From: Candidatus Nitrotoga arctica
GTDB taxonomy: Bacteria > Pseudomonadota > Gammaproteobacteria > Burkholderiales > Gallionellaceae
Length of the DNA: 64,000 bases
Reading direction: 5' to 3'
Assembly (NCBI RefSeq): GCF_918378365.1
Contig: NZ_OU912926.1
Span: 806,001-870,000, forward strand
A model generated the notes under the pieces. The model was not told the DNA's origin. It saw only the letters and a program-made list of their open reading frames with translations, and searched no databases. Positions 20,592 to 28,437 of this stretch are shown here, in pieces; the stretch's first letter is position 1, and the number at the start of each line of letters is the position of its first letter. Made by a program: the position numbers and the translations under genes.

Positions 20592-21530
20592 TTCGTTCCC
20601 CTATGTGTCAAACCATACGGATATCGTGTGGCTTAGACCCCTAATAATATTTTGAGGGGCCATACAGTGCAATATACACTTCGCGTGCAGATGTGCAATA
20701 AAAATAAGAGGATAACTCCGATGTAGCGGTGGAGGTAATAGGGGGAAGTTGCTTTTCCTACTGACGGTTGTTTGAAGATTGGTTTTTTGCTGGCTTCATA
20801 AAAGCGCCGATCAATCTTGTGGCTCAGCCGCTCCGACTCGCCAAGCAGTTCTTTGTCCCTGACCTGCGGCATGTCAGAAGTTGGTGGCTACCGAGTGAGC
20901 CTCGCTTCTGGCGTCGGCCCATCGCTCACGCCTGCACGCGCTTTCAAAAGATCATCGAATCCCAATAATAGATAACTTCGAAGACACTAAACGGGCCGCT
21001 ATAAAAAACGCCCCCTCACCACCAGCACAAAGCACGACCCCATCATTGCCTTCTGCTAGCTCTGTCGTGCCTCCGCCACCTCCTGCTGGGAGGCCTTCCT
21101 CCACTGCCTGCCTCCGGATGTTTCCGGAGCCCCTTGAGGACGGCTGATCGATGTAGTACGGGTCTATTCCTAAGGTAGGACTGATGGGGAACGGATCAGC
21201 ATCTTTGATTCCGGACGTTGACCGGAACGCTGCTGGACCGAATGACTCATCATGTCCCCTTTCAGAAAATGGATGGCAATAGGCACCAAGCGGGCTCTGG
21301 CACAAAAAAGTGCCCAACAAACCAGTGTTATTTCAAGGCCTGTGGATTAGCCAGTGAGTGGTGTACCGAACTAAAGAGGTGACGGCCATCGCCCCCCGAT
21401 GCCTCATGGTAAATCCTGTCAGATATTCGATCCTTAGAGACCGTGCTATAAGGTAGCATTTTTAGCAGGCAAATATGTTGATCACGACCTTACATTTGGT
21501 TTAAATTGACCTGAGGACATTTTCTGTCTG
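20592..21530. other. Non-coding or decayed stretch
   Basis: A minus-strand frame at 20952-21320 (122 codons from a TTG, Gly/Glu-rich, containing LPAGGGGGTTELAEGNDG) is the longest candidate but has no ribosome site and no recognised family. Other frames look random. I see no RNA gene or repeat. Confidence 0.4.
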
Positions 21531-21848
21531 TTATCCAGAATCTGGGCCTGTTGCAATGGCGAAGTTGCCTGGCTCAGGATGTGGCTCCGCCAAAGCGCCA
21601 TCGGGCGTCATCTTGGCTCTCAGATCGACATTGGCACCGATGCTGTCCACGACATCACGTATTAATTCGCTGCGAACCGCAACATCCAATGACCCGCCCA
21701 TGTGGCGGCCCAGCAGGTCTGCCTTGCCGTCCACTGCTTGGGTTTCATTTACCTGCAAGGTAAGCAGGTCATAGCCGACGCGCGATGGATGCGGTACACG
21801 GCGTAGGATCAGGCCACGTAAACGGGTGAGGTTCTCAATAACTTGCAT
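21531..21848 (-). CDS. Small protein at the end of the protease/ATP-grasp operon
   Basis: The 105-residue product starts at ATG 21848, inside the last codons of the ATP-grasp gene (14-bp overlap), so translation is probably coupled. No signal peptide is seen. It contains GYDLLTLQVNETQAVDGKAD and RSELIRDVVDSIGANVDLRA and ends with a Pro/Gly-rich tail. I recognise no family. Its position as the fourth gene of a tightly packed operon is the main support. Confidence 0.65.
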   Translation of the reverse strand: MQVIENLTRLRGLILRRVPHPSRVGYDLLTLQVNETQAVDGKADLLGRHMGGSLDVAVRSELIRDVVDSIGANVDLRAKMTPDGALAEPHPEPGNFAIATGPDSG

Positions 21849-22764
21849 GATGGGATGGGGCTGAAGTGGCGCTGCCCAGCAAATCGGCTAGCGCCAGGCT
21901 GATCGGCAGGCCGGTGTGGGATTCGTAGTAGCTGTAGGCCGGCATGGGGTTAACCTCAAAGCACAAATATTGTCCGTCGGGCCGCTGCCGCAAGTCGATT
22001 CCGGCCAGCGGCAAGTCAAGCGCTTGTGACAAGTCCACGCAGCGCCTTGCCACGTCAGCTGGCAATTGATGCGTTTGCAGCAGCGTTTGCTCGCCACCGC
22101 GGACATAGCGGTAGTCGGTAGCGCTGGAATGGATCTCCGCAGCGAAGCAGCACATGCCTACCACATGCACTCGCAAATCCAGGCCAGGCACATAAGCCTG
22201 AAACTGCACCGGCAAATCGCGCAGTATCGGCAGCCGAGCGGCGCTGATCTCGTCCAGTTCCCGCACGATGGATCGCACTCCGCTAATTGACTTAAAAATT
22301 ACCCGTCCGTATGCACGCAAGAAAGCGCGAGCTTCATCAGCGGAATTGGTGATCAGCGTATCTGGCACCATAAAGCCGGCCTCGCCGATCCACTGGGCTT
22401 GCATAGGTTTGGAGTTGTTGGAGTTCATGGCGCGAGGCCGATTCACTACGAGCGCCGGGGCGACGTCGAGCCAGGCAACAAAAGTGTCGAACATCTGGTT
22501 CGCACGCTGCGCGGCGCTGGGATCCTGCCATTGACGTCCGGGCGACAAGGGCCGGGCATAAACGCTGCTGATCGACTCCAACGGTAGGGTCTCTCCAGCG
22601 GAGTGCAGATAGCCGGTCAGCCCCATCGCTCCGACATCCAGCTGCAAGCCGTCCCGATCAAGAGCGCGCAGATCGACAAAGCGGTAAGGCATCTCCCGCT
22701 CTTGCAGGGCTTGCAACACGAGCGTGATCGGCGGGTCGTCTTCCTGGCCAAGGATGACAATCAT
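21835..22764 (-). CDS. RimK-like ATP-grasp ligase
   Basis: The 309-residue protein has an N-terminal pre-ATP-grasp fold (MIVILGQEDDPPITLVLQALQ, then YARPLSPGRQW) and a C-terminal ATP-grasp domain. Seen there: NSNNSKPMQAQWIGEAGF, VIFKSISGVRSIVRE (nucleotide-binding Lys), PVQFQAYVPGLDLRVHVVG and the metal-binding end GQYLCFEVNPMPAYSYYE. Such enzymes join a carboxylate to an amine or hydroxyl via acyl phosphate; RimK adds glutamate to ribosomal protein S6 and graspetide ligases crosslink peptides. The layout is close to graspetide-type ligases, but the substrate is unknown. The ATG overlaps the previous stop as ATGA. Confidence is high for the fold and low for the reaction. Confidence 0.85.
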   Translation of the reverse strand: MIVILGQEDDPPITLVLQALQEREMPYRFVDLRALDRDGLQLDVGAMGLTGYLHSAGETLPLESISSVYARPLSPGRQWQDPSAAQRANQMFDTFVAWLDVAPALVVNRPRAMNSNNSKPMQAQWIGEAGFMVPDTLITNSADEARAFLRAYGRVIFKSISGVRSIVRELDEISAARLPILRDLPVQFQAYVPGLDLRVHVVGMCCFAAEIHSSATDYRYVRGGEQTLLQTHQLPADVARRCVDLSQALDLPLAGIDLRQRPDGQYLCFEVNPMPAYSYYESHTGLPISLALADLLGSATSAPSHHASY

Positions 22765-23501
22765 GTCAGCGCCTCTGCCGCGGCTCGTGCATTGGGACTT
22801 GCCACCGCGTTAACGCGGTGCGTCACCCACCGCGCGACCGCCCTCACCTCACCCAACGATGACAGGGCTGGTTGCGCGTCGACGCTACATAGAAGCGGCG
22901 CTGTAGGGGTGCCCCGAAATCCTAAGGACAGCAAGGCAAAACCAAGCTTCTCCGCCATTCCGTGACACGCACGCACGAACGGTGCCGGCCAATTAGACTT
23001 GACTGACCCCCATAGTTCTATCGGCGTGCGAAGTACTGCGAAGTCTTCCGGTGCCGATGGCCCCGTGGCCAGGGCGAACCCACATTGTCTTGCTACGGCT
23101 ACCCAGTGCAGGTGATGTAACGCCGGGATCACTGACCCATGGCGGCACATCGGGGGCTCGGCGCGCTCGCCCAGTTCGGCCAGCCAGCTTGCCACCAATG
23201 CATGCAGCTCGGCGGCGGCATAGTCTCGGTCTTGCGTGGTGCTTGCCCTAAAGGCAGCTTGCGGCAGCAGCCGGATGCGATTCCACACGAAGCCGATTTG
23301 GTTGCCTTCGAGACGACGATCACCATGCCATTGTAGAAGTGTACGCGCGCGGCCCTGCTCATCCAGTCGCTGCGACCAAAATGCCTGACCTAACCACTCA
23401 GGACGAAGTACCATTAGGCGATGATCTAAGATTGGTGCGAGTACACTTGCGACAGCCTGAGCCCCTGCATCCAACGCGTGCGCCAAGATCACTAATTGCA
23501 T
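22761..23501 (-). CDS. Pre-ATP-grasp-like partner protein
   Basis: The 246-residue protein starts at an ATG overlapping the protease stop by one base (TAATG) and ends overlapping the ligase start (ATGA). Motifs include MQLVILAHALDAGAQAVASVL, FVWNRIRLLPQAAF, QDRDYAAAELHALVASWLAELG and HHLHWVAVARQCGFAL. These resemble N-terminal domains that accompany ATP-grasp ligases, but the ATP-binding lobes are absent. Translational coupling on both sides suggests a complex with the ligase. This is inference; no database comparison was possible. Confidence 0.75.
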   Translation of the reverse strand: MQLVILAHALDAGAQAVASVLAPILDHRLMVLRPEWLGQAFWSQRLDEQGRARTLLQWHGDRRLEGNQIGFVWNRIRLLPQAAFRASTTQDRDYAAAELHALVASWLAELGERAEPPMCRHGSVIPALHHLHWVAVARQCGFALATGPSAPEDFAVLRTPIELWGSVKSNWPAPFVRACHGMAEKLGFALLSLGFRGTPTAPLLCSVDAQPALSSLGEVRAVARWVTHRVNAVASPNARAAAEALT

Positions 23502-25432
23502 TATGGCAGGTTGTCAAATGCGACTTTGGCGTCGCGATCCCCATCGGCCATTCGTAGCTGCAGTTCAGCTACCGCCGGGTTAGCCTGCGCCTGCCCGACC
23601 AAATCGGGTCGCAGTTCCGCACCAATGAAAGGTTGCGCCGTTCCGCCTGCCTGGCCCATTTCCAGTGTGAGGAGGCGCGCTTCCAGCATGGCCAGATGCT
23701 GTTGCAGCAACTCGTTTTCACCGTAAAACTCGACCCCGGCGCCGGGATCGCCCGGCATACTCATACCCCTATTTCCCAAGTCACCTAGACCGCCTGGGCG
23801 CTCGAATACGTCCTTGCCGCCCTTGCCCTCCGAAACGTCCTTACGGTCCTTGACTGCTTCCTTGACGATTTCCTTGCCATCCTTTCGCAGCTCCTTGCCT
23901 TCTTTGGCGGCGTCCTTCCGCTCCTTGAGCATTTCCTTCATATCTTTGCGGGTATCCTTCAGGTCCTTGCTCAGTTCCTTGCTGTCCTTGATTTCCTTGC
24001 GGACGTCCTTCAAATCCTTCGACACCGCTTTGCAGGTCACTGCGATCTTGGCCGTCATGGTCGGGCCTGACGCAGAAATTTGTGTCACCGAGATACAGGT
24101 TACCTGGTTGGCGTACGAGTTAGAGTTGGGGGCGCTTCCACCACTAAAGTTGCCATTTGCGCTGGCGCCCGGGTAGGGGTCACCAGCGTCGCCGCGGTTA
24201 TGGGCCAGTTCCATATCGCGCTTGTTGTCAGCTTGCACGAGACTCACCTTGTAGTGGTTCTCGTCGGTATTGCCAGGCTGGGCCTCGTCAATGTGCCAGA
24301 TCAGCAGGCCCTCGCCCGGCAGCCCGGCGTCAAAGCCGACGCGCTGCCGATTCTCCAACAGGAAATACTCATTGCCACCGCCACCGCTCTTCCACAGGCG
24401 GTACACGCTGCGAGCGGTCTTGACATCCGGGATCGACAAGGTACTGCTACCGGTGACGTTGTTGACCGAAACCCAGCCCTGATTGGCCTTGCACCAGGCG
24501 CTCGGATGGGAGGGAATATCGCCGCCACCGTTCCACGAACCACCGGCCATCAGGCACCAGTCGCCAATGCCCTCAGATGTGTCGTCGGTATCATAGAGGT
24601 CAGGAAAACCGAACAACAAGTGACCCAATTCGTGTGCGCAAACGCCCAGCTTGGCATCCTGCGGGATCGTCAGATAAGCGAATATTTGCTTGCCATCCAC
24701 GGCCATTGCTGACGGCAGAGTCCATTTGTGCGACCAGATGTCACTGGAATTGCCAGTTTGTTCGCCACCGGAGCCGGCATGCACGATAATGAAGGCATCA
24801 ACGAAGCCATTGCCATCGTTGTCATAGAGGCCAAAATTGACGCTAGGGTTGGCTGCAGTGGCCGCGTCTTGCGCCATGATATTGGCGCGTGGCGTGCCGC
24901 TGGGGCGGCCAATGCCGAAGTTGCCATTCGCGTACCAAGCCAGGGTTTGCGGTAAAGTGAACGGACCGACTACCTCGCCGGCGATATCGACCAGACCCCC
25001 ACTGATATCACGGTAATACTCCTTGACCGATCCATGTGGCATCACGCTGGTGGAGAAGAACAAGTCATTGAAATACGCTGCGGTGCTTCCAAAGGCATGA
25101 TCGGAGAACTGGACCAACACTACAATCACACGCAACGTGCCACGTAACGGCGCGCGCTCCGCCGCCGCCGAGCGGATCGACCTCATGGGCGTACCGAGCG
25201 GGTACTGATCGGGCGGAATGATGACCCCATCGTCGAATCCCAATTGCCGCGGGCCGCGGCTTAATCCCATGACCGCGCCAAGGACGCCCCCCGCTTTGCC
25301 GCGCGCCGTCGCCAGTTCGGCCTTAAGCTTTTCACGCAGTTCGGGGCTGGGCGCGACGGCGCAGAAGTCCGACCACACGGCAGACCATGACGCGCAACAT
25401 GCAGCGTTCTTACGACCGTTGTTTTTATCCAT
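23501..25432 (-). CDS. M6-family metalloprotease with a Lys/Glu-rich C-terminal region
   Basis: ATG 25432 is preferred because GGAG lies nine bases upstream; the product is 643 residues. The catalytic zinc motif is CAHELGHLLFGFPDLYDTD (HELGH at ~267-271), followed by GDWCLMAGGSWNGGG, matching immune-inhibitor-A-like M6 proteases. A calcium-loop-like DNDGNGFVDAF precedes it. Residues ~470-545 are an extreme Lys/Asp/Glu repeat region (KDLKD, RKEIKD, ELRKDGKE). A ~90-residue helical C-terminus ends the protein. There is no clear signal peptide; the N-terminus is Cys- and Trp-containing and not hydrophobic. It leads an operon with two ATP-grasp-related genes, suggesting that the protease, or its charged tail, is modified or works with a modified product. 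Confidence 0.88.
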   Translation of the reverse strand: MDKNNGRKNAACCASWSAVWSDFCAVAPSPELREKLKAELATARGKAGGVLGAVMGLSRGPRQLGFDDGVIIPPDQYPLGTPMRSIRSAAAERAPLRGTLRVIVVLVQFSDHAFGSTAAYFNDLFFSTSVMPHGSVKEYYRDISGGLVDIAGEVVGPFTLPQTLAWYANGNFGIGRPSGTPRANIMAQDAATAANPSVNFGLYDNDGNGFVDAFIIVHAGSGGEQTGNSSDIWSHKWTLPSAMAVDGKQIFAYLTIPQDAKLGVCAHELGHLLFGFPDLYDTDDTSEGIGDWCLMAGGSWNGGGDIPSHPSAWCKANQGWVSVNNVTGSSTLSIPDVKTARSVYRLWKSGGGGNEYFLLENRQRVGFDAGLPGEGLLIWHIDEAQPGNTDENHYKVSLVQADNKRDMELAHNRGDAGDPYPGASANGNFSGGSAPNSNSYANQVTCISVTQISASGPTMTAKIAVTCKAVSKDLKDVRKEIKDSKELSKDLKDTRKDMKEMLKERKDAAKEGKELRKDGKEIVKEAVKDRKDVSEGKGGKDVFERPGGLGDLGNRGMSMPGDPGAGVEFYGENELLQQHLAMLEARLLTLEMGQAGGTAQPFIGAELRPDLVGQAQANPAVAELQLRMADGDRDAKVAFDNLP

Positions 25433-25580
25433 GACTGTCATCTCCAAGAGTGAAATGGCGTGCAAGAGGCGCGCCGGTTAATAGATTAAATAAACTGGCT
25501 GACTTAAGTCTCAATACAGTAAAGAACAAGTAATTCAAACATTCTTAAAAATCCTTTAACGGCTCAGACGGTTCCATTAA

Positions 25581-25715
25581 TCACCCGGTAATACTTAGTA
25601 GCTGAATGGTTAATTTACGCTTGTGTGAAACTTTGTATTGTTCTATTTTGAAGTCCCTAAAATAAGTAGAATTCGGTAACCGTCCTACTGCTAATTTTCC
25701 AATCACTTTTTTCAT
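25581..25715 (-). CDS. Small basic ORF upstream of the protease operon
   Basis: A 44-codon frame starts at ATG 25715 behind AAGGG with good spacing and ends 148 bp before the protease gene on the same strand. The product begins MKKVIGKLAVGRLPNS and ends RKLTIQLLSITG; it is rich in Lys, Arg, Ser and Thr. Its place ahead of an ATP-grasp/protease operon makes a precursor peptide conceivable, but no known core or leader motif is recognised, so this stays a candidate. Confidence 0.45.
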   Translation of the reverse strand: MKKVIGKLAVGRLPNSTYFRDFKIEQYKVSHKRKLTIQLLSITG

Positions 25716-25858
25716 AATATATTCCCTTGATTTTAAGCTTTAGACAGAAACGAAATATTTTCAATGTTGTATTCGATTATGAAGTGATCTGAAAAAAATA
25801 ATATAAGCAAAATCTTTATTTTTAACTATTACATGCAAGTTGTTCTCACTTTGAACTA

Positions 25859-26971
25859 TTGATCCGGCACGAATTATTCATGAAGCCGCGTAGGCGACTT
25901 TTGGGTCGCGGAAATAACGGCGCACGCGTTCGGGGTTTTGCTCAAGCATGATCATGTGATCAGTCGCAGCAGCTCTGAGTTTTGCCTTGGTGCGCACTGG
26001 CACCTTTGAAGTGATGACGTGCTTGAGATCCGCATTCAGTCTTTCTTCGGGGTTGAGTTCAGGGCTGTAGCTGGGCAAGTAGAACAACTCGATTTTCTGT
26101 GCGTTCTCGGCAGCCCAAGCCTTTACAGGTTTGCTGTGATGAACTCTCAAGTTGTCCAGTATCAGAAACACCTTGCGGTCTGTATCCTTGATGAGCGCCT
26201 CCAGAAATTCAATGAGCTTGTCGGAGTTAAATGCCTCATCAATAATCATCCAGCGCGTTTTACCCTGATTGGTTACCGTCGCAATCATCGATAGCTTGTG
26301 GCGCGTGCCGCCTACTGCGAACGTCACAGGTGTCTTGCCCACCGGCGCATAGCTCCTGCCTCTGACATCCGTGTTGACTAGCGCCGTCTCGTCGCCCCAG
26401 TGAATTTCCGCACCTTCTGTTTTTGCTCTGGCTTCAATGGCCGGATATTGTTCATCAAGCCAAGCCTGGACGGCTTCAGGCCGCTGCTCGTATGCTTTTT
26501 TAATGGGTTTTTGTGGTGTAAAACCCCAACGTGCCAAGTAGTTGCCTACTGCCCGAATAGACAGCTTGATACTGTGCGCCAGCTCAATGTGCTGGCGCAC
26601 AGCGGGCCTGCTCCATAGCGCAAAATCCATCTTGAGTTGTTCGGGGCGTCTGTCGCAGATGGTTTGTTGAATCGCCAGCTCTTGGCTAATCGTCAAGCGA
26701 CGTCCACTGCCAGGTTTTTTACCCCGAACGCCGGGCTTGAGTGCCCCCGAACCTTCAGCCTTATACAACCGCAGCGCCGTATTGACTGCCGTCCAGCTCA
26801 GTCCCGTTTGCACCACGATCTCCATCACCGCCACACCTTTGCGGTGCATACGTATGACTTGCTTGCGTCGTTCATGCAGTACTTCTCGCGACTGCTTGCG
26901 GGCATCTTCTTTTTCCATACTCCATGGACATCGAAAATCAAGAAAAGTTCACTTATAAATCGTGCCGGGTC
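25859..26971 (-). mobile_element. IS630-family insertion sequence, copy 1 (1113 bp)
   Basis: Terminal inverted repeats are TTGATCCGGCACGAATTAT on the left and, read inward from the right, TAGACCCGGCACGATTTAT. TA dinucleotides flank both ends (25857-25858 and 26972-26973), the target duplication of the family. The copy at 50511-51623 has the same length, orientation and sequence apart from a handful of substitutions. Confidence 0.92.
25878..26918 (-). CDS. IS630-family transposase, copy 1
   Basis: The 346-residue DDE transposase has an N-terminal helix-turn-helix (RKQVIRMHRKGVAVMEIVVQ, SWTAVNTALRLYK) and a DDE domain with WGDETALVN (D1), LILDNLRVHHSK (D2) and LPSYSPELNPEERLNADLK (E). It is full-length with a clean start, so it is probably active and could mobilise the MITE at 4734-6047. 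It differs from copy 2 at residues including I/T near the C-terminus, S/G and I/V. Confidence 0.95.
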   Translation of the reverse strand: MEKEDARKQSREVLHERRKQVIRMHRKGVAVMEIVVQTGLSWTAVNTALRLYKAEGSGALKPGVRGKKPGSGRRLTISQELAIQQTICDRRPEQLKMDFALWSRPAVRQHIELAHSIKLSIRAVGNYLARWGFTPQKPIKKAYEQRPEAVQAWLDEQYPAIEARAKTEGAEIHWGDETALVNTDVRGRSYAPVGKTPVTFAVGGTRHKLSMIATVTNQGKTRWMIIDEAFNSDKLIEFLEALIKDTDRKVFLILDNLRVHHSKPVKAWAAENAQKIELFYLPSYSPELNPEERLNADLKHVITSKVPVRTKAKLRAAATDHMIMLEQNPERVRRYFRDPKVAYAAS

Positions 26972-27051
26972 TATAGCTCTGATTCACGAATGAGGAAAGC
27001 CGGAAGAAATGGAGTCCAACGTTTCTGTAAAATATAAAGGGGAGGATCGAA

Positions 27052-27123
27052 ATGGAACGAGACACCATAGGAATTTACTCGCGGGAATTTTGGGCGCAGG
27101 CGGTACGTCTGCATGAGGTGTAA
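27052..27123 (+). pseudogene. N-terminal remnant of an IS3-type OrfA
   Basis: A 23-codon frame starts behind a good GGGGAGG site and reads MERDTIGIYSREFWAQAVRLHEV before TAA. The YSREFWAQAVRLHE motif is the usual N-terminus of IS3-family OrfA proteins. No further transposase sequence follows, so this is a truncated end. Confidence 0.55.
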
Positions 27124-28437
27124 ATTCAACCTTACATTTGTACTAGCTCAGACATGACTTTACAGTTACCGAATTCTAGTGAGTTTTATTATTTTAATAG
27201 TTGAGCCATTCGTCTAGATTTTTATGTAAGGTTTCTATATCAGAATAAAGTTTTTGGAGGTTGGACCAACATCCCTATCGCCTAACCAACCCTCCTAATA
27301 ACGTATTTGAAATAGATAATTGAGATACTAGCAGGGATATCACGCCCATCTCGTAACGCTGTTCGTACAAGTACATAATGTAAGTGTTGTACAAAAAAAC
27401 CGCTTGCTTACTATATGAGTAATGTCACGCCAGTTTAATTTTAGTATCAGGACTTTTATTTAATCCACGACGCTTGCGATTAATAAATTTTGGAAAACCA
27501 TAGGTACACAGAGTTCCTGATAACGACAAAATGACGATCGAAATGGACAAATTAGAAGCGGTTTTTCATCTGTAGCTAATGACTGCTTTTCGGTCAAAAC
27601 CAGCACTGAATGATTCAGTTTCTACTTCTGCATCCGACCCGAATTTAATCCATGGGGCGTGGTGAGTTGGCGTTGCTGTTTTGAGTTGATTGGTTACTTG
27701 AACCCCATAATTGTCACTCCTTTACTGGGAGTTCAAGGTGTCTCTATCACATGAATTTTGTTGATTTTCAGTAATATGACATCTGGGGATACTGCATCTA
27801 ATAACCAAACTTAATAATCAAACGGTTAATAAAAAGTGACACGGTTCATTATTATTAATAGTACTGACCGATGGGTCTGTATATAATTAAACTAGCCCTT
27901 GAGAACTCAACCTACCGTGATCGCTATGAAAAAATTTTCCGAACGCCTTAGCAATTTTGGTTTGTTTTGCTGCTTGCGCTCTTTATTGCAACCACATCTG
28001 ATGCGGAGGAGTCGCCCCCATGGAGCGAGGCAGAAAGCCTACCAGCTTTTGTATCAATAGAAACTTTTTGTACTAATAGGACTGAACGAGCATATCTATA
28101 CAGGCTACATCTCCGTGGATATGAATAACAGCATTTCCTTGCAGGAGACAAAAGAGACATTCGCTGGAAATGCGATGATGGATAAAAGCCACCCATATAG
28201 TAATTCCTTAACGAAGAAAATTTCTGCCGAACTTGATCTGAGATACGACTTATTATGGTGATCGGAACACACGAGGTAGCTTGGTCCTACTGCTTGATGG
28301 TAAACCGGTTACGTCACCGCGTATTTCTAACCGCGACCACAATCACAAGTGGCCACCGGTCTATAAACTTGCCTTCCAGTCACAATAATCCGTGATTTGT
28401 TTTTAAAATTTCTGGCATACAAGAAAGGCGGACCATC
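27124..28437. other. Intergenic stretch with a probable decayed secreted-protein gene
   Basis: Mostly AT-rich without genes. At 27928-28200 (+) a start MKKFSERL is followed, after one or more frame changes, by LLALFIATTSDAEESPPWSE and LPAFVSIETFCTNRTERAYLY, which looks like a broken signal peptide plus mature protein; it stops at a TAA near 28120. The promoter of the WD40 gene should be at the right end. Confidence 0.4.

Noticed and set aside
20952..21320. 122-codon minus-strand frame, Gly-rich
   Set aside because: It starts at TTG with no ribosome site and matches no family I know; kept only as a note in the intergenic entry.
24080..24712. 210-codon plus-strand frame opposite the M6 protease gene
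   Set aside because: Antisense shadow of the metalloprotease domain in GC-rich codons.
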